A DNA stretch of 64,000 nucleotides, from contig NC_023036.2 of assembly GCF_000317305.3 (NCBI RefSeq), positions 5,208,001 to 5,272,000 on the forward strand, given 5' to 3'. Positions 63,692 to 64,000 of the stretch are shown piece after piece (position 1 is the first letter of the stretch; every line of letters starts with the position of its first letter). Source of the stretch: Mycolicibacterium neoaurum VKM Ac-1815D. Lineage in GTDB: Bacteria > Actinomycetota > Actinomycetes > Mycobacteriales > Mycobacteriaceae. The notes below the pieces were generated by a model. That model had not been told where the DNA came from. It saw only the letters and a program-made list of their open reading frames with translations, and did no database searches. A program made the position numbers and the translations under genes.

Positions 63692-64000
63692 CGCTGCGGT
63701 TCCTCGATCTCCTCCGGCTTGGGCAGCGTCTGCGCATCGGTCCAGATGGCATTGAAGCGATCCATCCCCACCCGGGACACCACCTCGTCGACGAAGGACT
63801 TGCCGCGGGTGTACTGACTGAGCTTGGCATCGAAACCCAGCAAGGTGCGGATGAGTCGCTGCAGCGGAGGTTGTTTGCGTTGGCGCCGTTCGTCAAAGCG
63901 ATGCCGAATGGTGGCCACCGTCGGCACAACGGCGGGCCCGACGGCGTCCATGACGTGCTCGGCGTGTCCCTCCAACAACGTGCCGAGCACCAGCAACCTG
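63670..64000 (-). CDS. Zinc-dependent metalloprotease family protein (Rv3626c-like), C-terminal part
   Basis: Cut by the right edge; about 109 codons of the C-terminus are visible. LEGHAEHVMDAVGP holds two histidines of the metal site of this family (DUF2342 / F420-biosynthesis-associated type), and the end reads EEPQRWIDRVL. Helical throughout. It keeps the M. tuberculosis order upstream of tilS. Protease activity is a family prediction. Confidence 0.82.
   Translation of the reverse strand, partial: RLLVLGTLLEGHAEHVMDAVGPAVVPTVATIRHRFDERRQRKQPPLQRLIRTLLGFDAKLSQYTRGKSFVDEVVSRVGMDRFNAIWTDAQTLPKPEEIEEPQRWIDRVL

Overview
The window reads as a high-GC fast-growing mycobacterium (Mycolicibacterium-type). 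This is inferred from gene content and order, not from any database search. The backbone follows the Mycobacterium tuberculosis order from kshB (Rv3571) to the Rv3626c metalloprotease: kshB, a secreted protein, fadE34, kstR, [inserted region], MBL hydrolase, ArsB-type transporter, rlmB, cysS, ispF, carD, lpqE, radA, disA, canB, mutY, alpha/beta hydrolase, mhuD, lpqF, [cobalt genes], clpC1, lsr2, lysS, coaX, panD, panC, fol genes, ftsH, ephA, LLM oxidoreductase, [ADH], lpqG, [broken HNH gene], hpt, tilS, metalloprotease (cut by the edge).

Layout. 1-6.7 kb: cholesterol catabolism (kshB, fadE34) with the regulator kstR and a perfect KstR operator, then otsB-like, methyltransferase and LacI-family genes. 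6.7-25.2 kb: a zinc-limitation island. It holds a ZnuABC importer, a COG0523 (CobW-type) GTPase, a second importer of the Azt type (AztA, an AztB permease fused to an AztD-like propeller, AztC, AztD), pxpA, the P-type ATPase CtpC with its small partner PacL1, a GCECG-motif permease pair, an ArsR-type regulator with an MFS exporter, bluB, four cysteine-poor ribosomal proteins (S18, S14, L33, L28), a CobW-like protein with a degenerate P-loop (probable Mrf) and type-B L31. Five similar Zur-box-like palindromes lie in the three divergent promoter regions of this island. 25.2-37.9 kb: housekeeping genes (rRNA methylation, CysRS, isoprenoid, CarD, c-di-AMP, DNA repair); ispD is missing from its usual place between carD and ispF. 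37.9-42.1 kb: hydrolase, heme degradation (mhuD), lpqF, and a cobalt operon cbtB-cbtA-phosphatase preceded by a cobalamin riboswitch. 42.1-56.4 kb: proteostasis (clpC1, ftsH), Lsr2, and the leftward pantothenate and folate operons, tightly overlapped. 56.5-64 kb: ephA-LLM-ADH operon, lpqG, an HNH pseudogene, hpt and tilS.

How it fits together. Under zinc shortage, release of Zur should switch on import (Znu, Azt), zinc allocation (COG0523), and replacement of zinc-binding ribosomal proteins by zinc-free paralogues, with Mrf connecting ribosome remodelling to hibernation. CtpC-PacL1 next door would handle metal export. Cobalt and B12 form a second metal theme (cbtBA under a riboswitch, bluB). 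The most unusual points are the AztB-AztD fusion, the division of AztD-type histidine motifs between two propellers, the near-constant placement of Zur boxes just upstream of Shine-Dalgarno sequences, and the loss of ispD from its locus. No intergenic stretch exceeds 300 bases. No tRNA, rRNA, IS element or CRISPR array was recognised.
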